Shown: positions 35,958 to 49,403 of the stretch, piece by piece
How positions within the stretch are numbered: position 1 is the first letter of the stretch
Layout: each line of letters opens with the position of its first letter
Assembly (NCBI GenBank): GCA_018902385.1
Contig: JABSSW010000065.1
Coordinates: 146,144 to 210,143, forward strand
Origin: Physcia stellaris
Taxonomy: Eukaryota > Ascomycota > Lecanoromycetes > Caliciales > Physciaceae
Direction: 5' to 3'
DNA: 64,000 nt
Made by a program: the position numbers and the translations under genes
Notes under the pieces: generated by a model
The model's input: only the letters and a program-made list of their open reading frames with translations
Databases searched by the model: none
What the model was told of the DNA's origin: nothing

Positions 35958-36195
35958 GATTGCATTGCAACGAAAACAACACGTTGCGTGAATGATAAAT
36001 CATGAAAATCGAAATTTCAATGTGAATGTTGCGAAAATTCGATGTAATGAATTTTGAAAATATCAAAATAATCAATAAATTTGATATTTTTGAACGTTTT
36101 CAAAATTCATTTGAATGACAAAAATTCAACATCATTAACAAAATCGCATTTCTGTTCGTATTTTTCGATATTTGAATATTTTTATGTATCATTAG

Positions 36196-36242
36196 TGCAA
36201 AAAATCTCATAATTATCATTACATTAATGAAGATTTTTGCAT
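36196..36242. repeat. Inverted repeat at the AT-block border
   Basis: TGCAAAAAATCT at 36,196-36,207 pairs with AGATTTTTGCA at 36,231-36,241 (one extra A), with a 23-base loop. It sits next to GTTAGTGCA and GTTATGCA repeats at 36,272-36,301, at the change to normal composition. It may be a terminal part of an inserted element. Confidence 0.5.
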
Positions 36243-36249
36243 AATTACA

Positions 36250-37142
36250 TTACGAAATTTGTGAAATAACCGTTAGTGCACGGTTATGCACTAGTTATGC
36301 AGTTAACAATTGCGAGCATTGGATTCCGCGTCCGATTCTCCGCAAAACCGTTTTCGGAAAATCCCGGAAAGCTTGGCTTAATACCAGGTGGATGTTTCCA
36401 CTCTTCTCACCAAGTCGGAGTGCAGCGATTGGAATTTACAATCATCAACCTCCAACTTCTGCCGTACGTAAGATTTTTTGGGTCAGGCTTTGCGCACCTC
36501 AAATCAAAATATGAGGTTCTACAACTTGATTGGGTCTCAGCGTACTTTTGCTTTCCCGTGTAATCATTCTTGAACGTTTCAATGAAGCTTTTGAAATGTA
36601 TGGTAGAAGTGATTGTAACGAATCTACCTCTCAGAGAACCTCTTTCCACGAAGATCCTGATATAGACGCATCCGAGAATGTCCTTTATGCAATCTTGAGA
36701 TGGCCAATTCCTTACCTTTTGGATGATTATTTGCACCGCTCTTGCCCCTTTCAGAAAGCTCATTATCGGCTTTTGCTCCGTGTCCCGATCTCGGAAGTAG
36801 GTAGGGTGATTGACTTTGAAAGCCGCTCGGTTGGGGCGGATATGAAGTAGTGGAAAGCCAGTGATAAAACTGCCAGGCTTGAAAAACCAGAGGGTTTAAG
36901 CGTGGTAAAGAAGGAGGGTATTGATGTATCAGGTGCAACGTGAGTCGTATTGCTGGGATTCTGTGGTGGTTGGTGTGGTAAGTTATAGAGTAAAGAATGG
37001 ACAGATCCGTGATCCGATTAGAATTGGCAAGTTATAGATTTGTCCTTCCACACGCTTGTCTCCTAGTTTGCCGCAAAAGTCCATCGTAGACGCACCAGAT
37101 CCAAACAAGGTCCATCAAATGGACATCAGCTCGTGTTCGCAC
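36250..37142. other. Spacer, no recognised gene
   Basis: Normal composition. Overlapping frames of 95-118 codons on both strands show no family resemblance or coherent splice pattern. Possibly degenerate coding sequence. Confidence 0.4.
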
Positions 37143-39803
37143 TTATTCCATCAGCCTGTCACCAATAATAGGCTTTCTTTTCTTCAACGTTTCGAAAGCC
37201 TCCAAAGTAATGGGAGTCAGGTCATCAGTGTCAACAGCAGTGCTGTCGCCGTCGTCAAGATACTGGGATTCAAGTCGACGTTGCCTCTCCTTGGAGAGCA
37301 AAGTTTTCTTAGAAATCCCGCAGCGCTCACAGGCTATTATCCAGTCCTCCATCCAGCCAAAATGGTATGCAATATTTGTTGGACTAACGCCTCCAAAAGT
37401 AGTGGCCCATGGATCTGCACCTCCGTAGTGGATAAGGATATAGGCTAAGTCTTTGATAATTGGAGATGCCTCAACGGAATGTTCGATCCAGAAAACCATA
37501 TGCAGCGCCTGGGCTCCATGAACTGGCTCTCTCATAGAGACATCAACTCCAAGAATGCAAAATAGGAATACCGCCATAACATTTCCTGGTGATCTGGATG
37601 ACACGCTTAAAAGAACATTAACCATCAATGGCGTGAACATTGTATCCTCACGCTGGAAGACGGACATATCGTTCAAATCCAGACCCAGATCACACAGAAA
37701 TTGTGCCCAGTTGAGAAAGTCATTCTCCCTAATCATATTAGGACCCCCAGGAGCACTTTCTTCTGGCTCCTTCCCGGATTCCAGACCTGCCTTCAATTCG
37801 TACCCTGCCGCGGAACGTAATTCACTCCCAGAACTGGAGTCCTTGAATTCAGACTTTTCCTCCGAGTAGATATCTCCCCACATTTCCACGTTGAAAGCAC
37901 CGCCGATATTAGTAAAGCGACTTAAAAGAAATGATCCTATCATGTCTATATCGGAGTCGTATCTATTCAACAATCGTAGGACAGAATAGTACTCGGTTAC
38001 CTCTGTCATGGCGTGAGGAATTGATAATATGGATCCGGCAGCTGCGGCTACCATACAGCTAGCCCCGAATCTAAATCGACACGTGTTAAATGTCAAGTCG
38101 GCTACTCAGTGATTTTGGAGACTTACTGGTCCGTTGCCATCAGGTCGGCTCCCTCCAACAAAAGAAATTCACACATCGCGGTATCACCATATAAGGAGGC
38201 GTCCTACTACGCTCAGATTCTGGACGTTGATTTTTCGCAGAGGGAACCCACTTACATGTAACAGTGAAGTCATATTGCCTTTTCTATCAGTTGGTGCGGC
38301 CAGTCCCGCGGCAAACAATGTTTTGAGAGCTTCAATATCGCCATTATTGACGCATCTGAACACCTCTGCGTTATCTGGAACAATTGCGAAGGTTGTGAGC
38401 ATGGGACATCGTTCATAGAATCCCCTATGACCTTGTTGGCTTTTGTACTCAACGGAAATTCCTCGAGCCAGAATTGTGCTCAAAGATGGCCGGAAGTCTA
38501 TGGACACAGAGTAGGAGTATCTGGTCGATCCATTATAGTCTGTGAAAGCTCGAAATTCAGCAGGTGATCTGCATCGGGAAGCTGAGATGTAAATTGTTAA
38601 AACGCCAATTGGCCAGCAGAAGCTCCAATTCCGACGCCACATTAGAGTCCATTTTGGGCCATCGCTGTCGTTTCTTTGCTCTCTATTTGTCAGGACATCG
38701 GACATTTTACCTGTGCCCTCGAGTAAGGAATCATGACGAGGGACAAATGCATCATTCCGAAGTTCTGGTGAACTGGAACCTGATCCGGGTTTCTGGTCTC
38801 TCTCGTGGTTGTACGCTGCTTCTTTTGCGGATAGATGACCCAACTCCGAAACAATTTGGTCGAGGCCTTTGCGAATGCCTTCCAACTGTGCATTTTCGTT
38901 CGACTTGTAGGGATCCAGATACTCCTCCACGACAGGGGGAACAACCCTGCGAAGTTCTGCTCGTACAATTCTAGTCAGAAGCTCTATGGAGGCCGTTTGA
39001 AAGGTAGAGTGTGACTTTGATGCTCTTTCATCTACTTGTTTTGTGGCTAGTAGACGGAGCATCTGATCTAGTTTGTCCATGACCAAGGCGTTACCGTCAG
39101 AAACTGGCTTCAGCCGCGTTCCGATAAGACCAAGTGCAGTCGTATGCTGGACGAAGTTGCTGTATTGGATCCGCGCGAGGTTGTCTACTTGTTGGCTGAG
39201 TGAATATCTCGCTCCCTCTGCATGGCTCGCAGTAGACGCATCAAGCTGCCGCAGATCATTACGTACATTCAGGATCTCTCCATATAATTTGATCTCCGTT
39301 CTTCTATGGTGAGGCCACATCAACCCAGTTGCAGAACGTAACGTGGACGTGGCCATCACATAGGAGCTTACTCACTGTCCAAGAATCTGAAGCACAGTTG
39401 AGACTGACATTTGGCGGCTGTCCAATCTTCTGACAATCTCAGAAACTTTCTTTTCTTCCAGAACCCATTTTATTCTTTGGACCCTTTTTCCTCTAGTACT
39501 TGATGGCGATAGACACTTGGACAGTAACTTCAAGTCTGAGTCGATATCTCGGAGTTGAGTTTTTACTACATCTGGCAAAAGTTGCTGCTGCTCAAGGAAA
39601 AGCTTCGAAGACTCGTACTCATTCACATAACGCCGTAGGCTGCCTAACGTGGACTCGAGATTCTGTGCGCTCTGTCGCGCGCGGTTGATGGCGTTCGGAG
39701 CATCTTTCCACTCATCGACGAGCGTGTAGATACCCTTGCAGGCGCGGACGGTGACATCGACGAAGGATACAACGGCTGCCACTGTTGAGAACGGATCGGC
39801 CAT
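37143..39803 (-). CDS. STAND/NLR-type N-terminal domain protein with ankyrin-like region
   Basis: Four exons (39803-39376, 39303-38256, 38203-38127, 38070-37143) sum to 2481 bp, or 826 residues, with good splice sites and phases. The N-terminus MADPFSTVAAVVSFVDVTVR plus the next 120 residues is the helical 'fungal N-terminal / Helo-like' domain found in front of STAND proteins and ankyrin proteins, related to heterokaryon-incompatibility and NLR systems. A coiled middle follows. An ankyrin-like segment lies at about residues 465-515 (EALKTLFAAGLAAP, LLHDASLYGDTAMCEFLLLE, GADL). The C-terminal third has LAYILIHYGGADPW, also ankyrin-like. No NB-ARC or NACHT P-loop is seen. The gene is complete and sits in a 4.4 kb normal-composition island between two hypermutated blocks. 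A partner or role cannot be read. Confidence 0.78.
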
Positions 39804-40621
39804 GTCAGAAACAGTAATGACGATGGGGAAGGATCCAAAATGACAATGGACTTAAGAGAGCCTCGATGGAGGCTGTGTAGAGGTAAGGCTGTGGGTGGTG
39901 GTGTAAGCCTGCCGCGGGGCTATCATGTCGCGGGGCCTGACCTGCATGATCTACATCATCTGTGTAACAGTCGGCGGAATAAGTCTCAGGGCTCTTATTA
40001 AAGACAGGACCTCAGGCAGTCTACAGCTACCGAGCGGACATCAAATCCACTAATGGTGCCATCTAAGGCCATGTCATAAGCTTTACTTGGTGCTGGTCTC
40101 GGACTCACCTTACAGGAAGGAAGACGCTGCAGAGGCTCGGGGTCACACCCTCCTCGCAGCAGCAGCGAAAGAGATGTAGTGTAGTCGCGTGTGCGTGCAA
40201 GCTTCATACTGCTTTACCCCAGAAATAAGTCATCGACATTTCCTGCGTACACCGTCGAAAGTTGAACCCCGGGGCTCATACATGGGCGAGTTCAATACTC
40301 TAACTTCGAGTATGTCTTCACCTAAAGTCAGTAATGTGGAGACACGAAAATCATACTTGACCATCAAATATGCCAAGTTTGGGTGAGAGTTGGCGTACAA
40401 GACTCGCTGTCCATTGGAATTCGTACATTACGCCGGACCCCAATAGAGAAATCGACGCGTGAATGCTGATAAGACGCTTTTGTGAGTGTAGATACTTGAT
40501 AGAAAGTCGTAATATTCGAGCTAAAAGATGAGACCAAGGCATAACCGGGGCCCGCCTCCCAAACACTCGTACCTCGGTTAGGGGCTCCACTAACATAATA
40601 ATACGGCCAGACCCTGATAAT
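39804..40621. other. Upstream region of the NLR-type gene
   Basis: Presumed promoter of the minus-strand gene. Short frames near 40.0-40.2 and 40.36-40.65 kb lack family resemblance. Confidence 0.45.
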
Positions 40622-40951
40622 ATCGTTGTTTTCTTGAATATCAACGCACACAGTGCTTATTATTAAAAAGTGATTCCATAGATCGATAGAACATGACGTA
40701 ATTGCATATCAGCAGTGATTTTATTATATACATAGTCTTGTTGGTGAAATAATTATGAAATCTTAAACTCGTTATTGCATACGAGCTGTAACGTCAAGCG
40801 TCAAACATCGTCGTTTTCTTGAATATCAACGCACATAATGTTTATTGTTAAAAAATAATCTCATAAATCGATAAAACATGACGTAATTGCATAGCAACAG
40901 CGATTTTATCATATACATAGTCTTGTTGATGAAATAATTATGAAATTTTAA
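40622..40951. repeat. 145-bp direct repeat pair at the AT-block 2 border
   Basis: Copies at 40,622-40,766 and 40,807-40,951 are offset by 185 bp and share TTTTCTTGAATATCAACGCA, AACATGACGTAATTGCATA and ATACATAGTCTTGTTG. The copy nearer the AT block has more AA/TT where the other has AG/CT, matching the hypermutation pattern. Confidence 0.8.
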
Positions 40952-42012
40952 CAAGATAAACGTTTGCAAATTGCAACAGCGCTTTATGTAAAGTTGAAAT
41001 TATCGAATATCATCGCTTTTGTCATTTTCATTTGACATTATCGCATCATCATCACGATCATCGTTTTGTTGTACGAAACATCACATTGACAATTCACGAT
41101 TGTACGTTGAAACGTTGATGATTTTGCGTTCGAATATACACATAATTACGTTCAAATTGCAAAAATCGAGCGTTTCGTTCAAGCAATTTTCAGTTGACTT
41201 TTGATGAAATCAACATTTTTCATATCATAATATGATATAATATGACAAATTCGTGAATTTTTTCAAAAAAATTTCGCGCGAAATTTCAGAATTAGAACTA
41301 AATCTGATAAGATTGCGAAATTCTCTCGCGACTTCATCTATTTCGCACGTTAATTGTATTTGCATTCAGTGAGTAAAACTTACAAACAAAGATTCATTTT
41401 GAAATTTGAAATGAACTTTATTCAAAAAATCAAACAGATTGAAAATCGAACGAATGCGCATTGAATTATAGTGAAAAGCGCATCGTTGCATTGCAAATAT
41501 TGCGAAAGTTGAACATTTCGCGAGCAGACATTTGACAGTGATATAATCTTCGAAATCTCATAAGTATTGCGATAATAAATCGATTTCTGTTATTTTTGCA
41601 ACGTTGAAATGCGCTCAATTTACTTTACAATTTTAACTAAATAGACGAAAATCATATGTGATTGTTGATTGAAATGCAAACGATACAGCAATTGCACGAA
41701 CGCAAAGATTTTGATGATTGATCGAATCAAAAATAACATATTATTTCTTTGAAAACGTGAATTATGTATTGATTGAATTTATCGACTTTAAGAAATACGA
41801 ACGTTGAATTGATCAAAATTTTTCTCGATCGATCATTCGCGTCAAGCGAATTTACAGAATATTTTATTATAGAAAGATTTTATATATCATGTCATGACAT
41901 GACATGACATGTCATACAATATGCATATACATAACATACATACAAAAATTCTTTTTAGCGTTTTTTCTTTTAACGTCGTTTTTAATTCGTCGCATGTCGC
42001 ATGTCGCATATT
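40952..42012. other. Moderately mutated repeat-type sequence
   Basis: AT-rich but still with some CT and AG. No gene seen. At 41,888-41,918 there is an ATGAC pentamer run that is also palindromic; at 41,988-42,010 a GTCGCAT(G) run of three. Confidence 0.5.
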
Positions 42013-42172
42013 TGTTACGATAAATCGTAATGTGAATGAATAATATGTTTGATTGTTATTATTTAAAAGACAAAAAACAAAATATGAATTCGTTTCGAAA
42101 TTTTGCGAAAACGTTAATTTTTTCTGATCAAAATATTTTAATTTCAATTTTATGTAAAAATTTATCGTAACA
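42013..42172. mobile_element. 160-bp TIR element (MITE-like), copy 1
   Basis: It starts TGTTACGATAAAT and ends ATTTATCGTAACA, perfect 13-bp terminal inverted repeats, and has no coding capacity. The second copy at 50,637-50,796 has exactly the same length. No clear target duplication is visible, so the superfamily is open. Confidence 0.72.
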
Positions 42173-42391
42173 GATGTCATCAAACGAAAAAAATCACAAC
42201 GTTTTCGTTGTGTCGCGTGACGAAAACATGCGATTCATTTATGAAAAATCTATTAATAATACAATGAAAAAAATAAGAAAACGATTTGTTTTTTCGTTCA
42301 TTGATTCAAATGTTTTCGTGAATTACGTTCGATCAGAAACAATCGACATTTTGTATAACAAATGATTTAATATTTTCGTTCAGAACTTTCT

Positions 42392-42618
42392 TCAAAATTC
42401 ATTCAGACGTCGATTTGTTTCGACAAAAAAAATGCGTTCGATGAAACGACGACGACGATGTTTTAAATGAATGCAACGAAAATGTTCATGCAAATCGTTG
42501 TTGAAACGAAAAGTTCGAAAACAACGACGACATGTATGAAAAATGATTTTCGCAACTTGACGATCAACATACGATTTCGCGAATAATTTCGTTTTCGAAA
42601 CATGCATTGAATTATCGT
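42392..42618 (-). mobile_element. C2H2-finger fragment of an older Gypsy element
   Basis: The minus strand reads HTCRRCFRTFRFNNDLHEHF, a finger of the kind seen in one fungal Gypsy group and, in related form, at 62.6 kb. It is cut on its 5' side by the insertion of the LTR element at 42,619. Broken. Confidence 0.5.
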
Positions 42619-42913
42619 TGTAAAACATTCAAAATTCAAATCGACATAAAATATGATCGAATTTCGATAAAATCGAAATATGCATCATGATCACATGCAA
42701 AACAAATATCGAATTCGAAAAAATGTTGTTTGCATTTCTTTATACAACAACAAACAACAAGTCGAATGATTTGCAATTGAAATTTTTTATTCTTTTTATT
42801 CGTACATTTGTATATAACGAAAAAATAATGATTAAAATTTTTGATTTCTTAGAAATTAATCTAATTATCAATCAAAAACTATACATTTTTGATGTCACAT
42901 TTCGTATTTTACA
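42619..42913 (+). repeat. 5' LTR of element A
   Basis: 295 bp, TGTAAAACATTC to CGTATTTTACA. Its partner is at 48,790-49,084, the same length. Confidence 0.85.
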
Positions 42914-45900
42914 TTTTAATTTTTATCATAATCATCAAATTAATATCATTCGTGTATACAACACATCAAGTCAACATTATATTTGTTTTTTTTTTTTCAC
43001 GAACATCAATAAGTCGATTTTTGATTTTTCAAAATCAAACGTCATTTCGCAAAAATATCGAACATACATTCAACAACAAATTGTTCGATATGAAACATTA
43101 CGCAATCAAATCATTTCATCAATCGTTCAAATTATTTTTTTTCAAAAAAAAATCATTTTACATCAAAATAATGAACGACAAATCAAATTTATTTTCAAAA
43201 AACAATTACAAAAAATGAATTCAATACGTTTGAAAAATGAAAAATCAATTCGACATGAATCAAACGAACGAATACGTCGAAAATTCGAACAAAATCAAAT
43301 TTTTCTTTGTTGTCATTTTTTTGAAAAGAAAATTTAATGTTCAATTGTTGTAAAATGTCAAAATCAAAAACAATTCAAATAAAAAATATACATGAAAAAA
43401 ATATGTTGACTTTTTCAAAAAAAACATTCAAAAAATTTTCATTAAAAAAAAAACAATTTTCAAAAATATAAAAATTATAAACAACGAATCAATCAATCAA
43501 TACGAAATTACGATGTTCATCGTATTGTTTTCGTTGCGAATTTACATTTTATCATGAAATTTCATTTGCAATAAAATTACAAAATTTCATTTTGAATTTT
43601 ATTCAAAACAATCAGAACTTTTTTGCAAAACAAAATATCGAAAACAACAAAAATGAAATTTTGAAACGTTTCAAATGTCGAAAGAATAATGAACGCAAAA
43701 AACAACGCAATTCAAACAAAAATAAATTTAAAAACGATTATAATAAACGCAAAAAAGACGAAAAAAATTCGACGAAAAAAAAAACAATAATCAATTTCGA
43801 TTCAACAAAAATCGAAAAGAAAAAAACGATAAAAAATTCAAATTTGATAATTTTAATCAAAAATCAATCAAATTCAAAAAAATTATGACGTTGAATCAAA
43901 AACGAATTCAAAAATATTATGAACAACAATAAATGCAAAAATTGCGATAAATCAAATTGTATTTTCAAAAATTGTAAAAATAAAAAATCGAAAAAATATA
44001 CATGAAAAATAACATTCGATTCGAAATCAAAAAAATAATCGATTTGATAATTTTCAATCAAATTGACACAATGAAAAATTTTATATTGAATAACGAAATT
44101 GATTTTAATTTTGACGAATCGTTTACGATCGATATCGAAATCAAAAACGTCAAACGTCGTCGAAAAAAATTTCGCATGATTAAATGCAAAAAAACAATGA
44201 TCAAAATAAATAAAAAATCAAACGAGAAAAACAAATTAAAATTCGAAACAATCATGAATTCAAAAACAAAAATCAATTTGATAAATAATATTTTTGTTAA
44301 ACAATTTGAATTAAAATCATTCAACGTGTTTAATTGCGAAACAATGATTATCGATAATCATTTTTTCAAAATTTATGACGTTTATTTCGTGCAATTCGAA
44401 ATGCAAAACGAAAACGATGTAAATCGTTTTTTCAATGATAATTTTTAAAAACGAACTTGACATGAAACATGACGTTAAATTTGTTATGAATGCAATTATC
44501 AAACGCAAAAATAAATTGAAAAATCGACAAAATCGAATCGTGATCATTGATTGTAAAATCAATTTTTTTTATCGTAAATCGTATCGAGAAAATCGAATCA
44601 AAAAAATTAATCAACGTTGTCGTCGATAACAAAAAACAAATTTTCGTCATGTTCGTACGAATTTTTCATGACGAAAAAAAAAAACATGAATAACGTACAC
44701 ATCGAACGACGAACACAAATCGATTCGATTTTTGCGAAAATAAAAAATAAATCAAATATCAAAATCATTATATTCGAAATTTTGAAAAAATTCGTTGATT
44801 TGACAAATAAAAACAAAATATACGAATTATTTGATCATGAATCAAACGATCATGTTATTGATTTGAAATCAAACAAAAATTTTTTTTATAATTTCATTTA
44901 TTCATTGTCAAAAAACGAATTTAAAATATTACGAATTTATTTGAATAAACATTTCAAAAACGATTTCATCAAATTTTTCATTTTTTCAATCGAAACATCA
45001 ATTTTGTTCGTCAAAAAAAAACGAAATTTTGAAATTATGTGTGAATTACAAAAACTTGAATTTTTTGACGATAAAAAATAAATATTTCTTGTCGTTAATC
45101 GATGAAAATCTAAATCGTTTGAACAAAATTCGCATTTATACAAGTTTCGATATGATAACAACATACAATAAACTACGTATCAAAAAAAAACGAATGAAAA
45201 ACGACGTTCAAAACACGATATGAACATTTTGAATATATCGTTTTATTTTTCGATTTTACTAATGCATTTGCGACGTTTCAAAATTTCGTCAATAAAATTC
45301 TGATCGAACGATTCGATTTCATTGTCATAATTTATTTGAACGATATAATCATATATTTCATAAACGAAAAACAACATATCGAAAACGTCAAATGAATGTT
45401 AAATCGTTTGCGAAAACACAAATTTTTCATCAATATGAAAAAATGTTAATTTTTCAAAAACAATATTGATTTTTTAGATTTCGTTGTATTTTCAAAAAAA
45501 ATACAAATGCAAAAAAATAAAATCGATATTATACAAAAATGATCGACGTTCAAAAACGTGTCAAAAATTTTGAAATTTTTGAATTATGCAATTTTTATAA
45601 ACGATTCATCAAGAATTTCAATAAATTGACATTATTTTTAATTTCAATGCTAAAAAAATCAACAAAATTTCATAAAAAAAAATCAAACGAAAACGTAATT
45701 CGAACAAAAATCGAAACAAAAATCATAACAAAAAACGATTATCGAATGATTTTTTGATTTTCGAAATTTACGAAATTTTCAAACGTTTACGAAATGCATT
45801 TCTGAAAATATTTATTTTGCAACATTTCGATTCGACTAAATTCATACGTGTAAAAATCGACGTTTCGAACAAAACAATAAATGAAATTTTTTGTCAATTC

Positions 45901-48789
45901 GACGATCAAAATTATTAACATTCGATAATTTATTTTTTCAAAAAAATGATTTCAACGAAATGCAATTATAAAATTCACGACAAAAAATTTTTGATTATAA
46001 TTTTCGCATTCAAACAATGACGTCATTATTTCGAAAAAACGAAAAAACAAATATTCGTTTTAACGAATCATCGAAATCTCAATCGTTTCATGATCACAAC
46101 GAAATTATCATTTCGACAAATACGATGAACGCAAAAACTGTTTCGTTACAATTTCGTCATCGATTATCGTTTTGACAACAAAAATTTTGCAATCGATTTG
46201 TTTCGACGATTTGATTATATGATCACAATTGAAAAAAAAATTGAAAACAATCGTTAGATTCTGACGCGTTTGCGACAATTTTTGTAATCGATTTCGAACG
46301 AATTTCAAATTTGCGTGAACGAAATTAAAACGACGATGTTCGAATTCAATAATGAAAAAAACAAATTTGCGAATGATTTTTTTAATTTTCAAAAATGTGC
46401 ATCAAACGTGATCATCGATGAATGAAAAATATTAATATTAAATAATGCAACGATTTTTCAATCGATCAACGAAATATTTGCAAAAAAACATATTCACGAA
46501 TTTGATGTTGCATACGACGATAAAATCATTGACAATTTCGTCGAATTGATACGTTCATTGCTAAATCAAAATTCATGCGCGATTTAAATGAAAAAAAACT
46601 AATTATTTTTGATATGTCACATTCGCATTGACAAAACGAAAAAAAAATATTGTGACACGATAATTATTTATACGTTTCGTCAAATTTGAAAAAAAATGTC
46701 ATAAAAACAAATCATAACAATTTTTTCGTTGATCATTTCGAAATAAAACGTATTTTTGAATTGATACGAAAAAAATATTATTGATTTAATCAAAAACGAA
46801 ACAATTTCGAAAAAAACGTCGAATACGATTCGAATATGCGTGCACAAATAAAAAAACATTGCGAAACATGTGTTATTTGCAAAAAAAACAAAATATTTCG
46901 TCACAAATCATATGAAAAATTCTCGTTTTTTTTATATCGAAATTCATATGAATTGATTTTACAATGAATTTCGTAACGAATTTTTCAAAAAACAAAACAT
47001 GAAATGAAACGACTTATGATGCAATATTCGTTGTGATAAATCGTTTGATCAAAATAACACATTACATTTCAATCACGAAAACGATGATCGCAAAAAATCT
47101 CGTCGAGATTTTAATTCGAAAAATCATTAAATTTCATGATTTTTCATCGTCAATAACAACAAACAAAAACTCGATTTTTATCGTTAAATATCATGACGCA
47201 TTATGTTATATTTTGAAAATAAAATTGAAATTATTCACGATTTATCATTCGCAAACAAATGATCAAACGAAATGACAAAACTTAATCATGAAACAATATT
47301 TCAAAATTTTTGTCAATTTTGAACAAAATGATTGAATGAAATTATTGTCGATAATTGAATTTGTTTATAACAATAATAAACATGCGTTCACGCAAATGTC
47401 ATCGTTTGAAACGATGCAAAAATACACGTTCAAAATGTTTTTCGAAAATTTTGCAAATTTTAAAGTTAAATTCAAATTTGTTAAAAAACATGTCGAAAAA
47501 CTGATCGAATTGATGAAAATATTGAAAATTAATTTAATTTACGTTCAAAAACAGCAAATTAAATACAAAAATGCAAAAATCAAATTGATGAATTTCGACG
47601 TGAAAAATTACGTCAACGTCAACGTCAAAAATATTCGTATCAAACGCAACAAAAAATTGAAATGAAAATTTTTCGAATCATTCAAAATATTGAATACAAT
47701 AAAAAATCAAACATATCGCATAAATATATTTAAACGTTGACGAATTCACAATGTTTTTCACGTTTCGTTGTTCGAAAAATCATATCTAAAAGAAAAAAAA
47801 ATTCGTTAAAATTCACATATCAGTCAAATGACATCGACATCGAAAAAAACGAAAAATTCATCAATGAAAAATATTGAATCGAAATCATTTTAAACAACAA
47901 AATTTACAAAAAAAATCAAGTTTCGAACAAATCATATAATAAATCAGAATTTTACTATTTCGTTCAATGAAAAAATTACGAAAAACGTATTTGAAAATTC
48001 GTTTCAATGATCAAGCATTTCAAAAATATGTTCAAAAAATTTCATATGAAAAATTCGAAAAAAAACGATATCAATAAATTTTGAAATCGTCGACGCGTTC
48101 GACGTCAAATAAATGTAATTTTCACGATGAAATCGTTGACAAAAAAATCAACATTTTACATTTGATTCGATGTTATTTATTGTTTAAAATTTACGACGCA
48201 TGAAAAACTGAATCGTGTCAAAAACATTTTCAAAAATTGTTGTTCGATTTGATTGAACGTTAAATATAAATGTGAAATATGATGTTAAATGCAACGATAA
48301 AAATATCGAAATTTGATATGTCAATTGCGATCGCGATTATTCGACGTTTATTTCGTTTAACAATTTGCAATAACATATCGATTTTGATATACGAAAACAA
48401 AAAAATGAAATATGCAAAAAAATTCGAATTCGATTTCGTTGTCAACAAATCAATTGTCAATTATCATATCGAAAATTGTGAATTGTACGAAATCAAATTA
48501 TCGATATTGAAAACAACAAACAATAAAATCATCAAATCATGTTTTTTTTGAATCATTCAAAAAAATGTTTTTTCAAATTTTTAACGCAAACTGACTGTGA
48601 ATTGCGAAAAATATTCGATGCGAAAATCACGATCACAATGATTTTTCAAATCAACGATTTTCGATGCGAAAATCACGACGACAATGATTTTTCAAATCAA
48701 AAAATATACAAATTTAGAAATTTTTGTTACAAAACAAATAAAAAAATTTTGATCATTTCAAAAAATTTCGATGTTAAAAAAAAAACGCA

Positions 48790-49084
48790 TGTAAAACATT
48801 CAAAATTCAAATCGACATAAAATATGATCGAATTTCGATAAAATCGAAATATGCATCATGATCACATGCAAAACAAACATCGAATTCGAAAAAATGTTGT
48901 TTGCATTTTTTTGTACAACAACAAACAACAAATCGAATGATTTGCAATTGAAATTTTTTATTTTTTTTATTCGTACATTTGTATATAACGAAAAAATAAT
49001 GATTAGAATTTTTGATTTCTTAGAAATTAATCTAATTATCAATCAGAAATTATATATTTTTGATGTCACATTTCGTATTTTACA
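48790..49084 (+). repeat. 3' LTR of element A
   Basis: 295 bp; about nine differences from the 5' LTR by eye, most of them transitions in CpT/ApG context. Confidence 0.85.
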
Positions 49085-49403
49085 ATCGCATTTTTGATAA
49101 TGTACGATTTTTGATTGATCGATTTGTTGAAATTTGATTCATTGATTGTAAAATTCGCGATCTTGATTGAATGCGTGATTTGAATAAAAAAATGTAAAAA
49201 ATATGTCATCAAAAATACAAAACATTTTGTATGACGAAACGATCGATTTTTTTGACATGATTTCGATAAATGTGAATTTGACGCGAATCATTTTCGTAAA
49301 AATGAATTGTTGAAAACATTTCGAATTTAACGTTTTCGAATTTTAACTAATAGACGTTTTTTGATTAATTGCGAATTTGAAATAAAAAATGATTCGAATT
49401 TGA

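Larger units (their letters stand above)
13441..36250. other. AT-rich hypermutated block 1
   Basis: A hand count of 16,261-16,500 gives CA 18, TG 10, CG 11, AG 2, and no CT, CC or GG. One 60-bp line of the amidase gene alone has about six CT. The whole block is made of decayed repeats; no intact host gene is seen. Left and right borders are abrupt. Confidence 0.85.
42619..49084 (+). mobile_element. Ty3/Gypsy chromovirus-type LTR retrotransposon fossil A
   Basis: About 6.47 kb with two 295-bp LTRs (42,619-42,913 and 48,790-49,084) that begin TG and end CA, about 97 percent identical by eye. Flanks ATCGT and ATCGC are probably a decayed 5-bp target duplication. Inside, in order: gag (about 42.9-43.9 kb), protease-like (44.2-44.4), reverse transcriptase (about 44.9-45.4), RNase H (45.8-46.0), integrase (46.4-47.3) and a chromodomain-like C-terminus (about 47.8-48.0). 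It is broken by dozens of lesions and old. It is related to, but distinct from, element B. Confidence 0.85.

Noticed and set aside
13441-36250. Classical CpA-directed RIP as the explanation
   Set aside because: CA and TG are abundant; the missing dinucleotides are CT, CC, AG and GG. A RIP-like process is likely, but not with the textbook context.
36276-36938. Overlapping frames of 95-118 codons on both strands
   Set aside because: They compete with each other, share no family signal and lack consistent introns.
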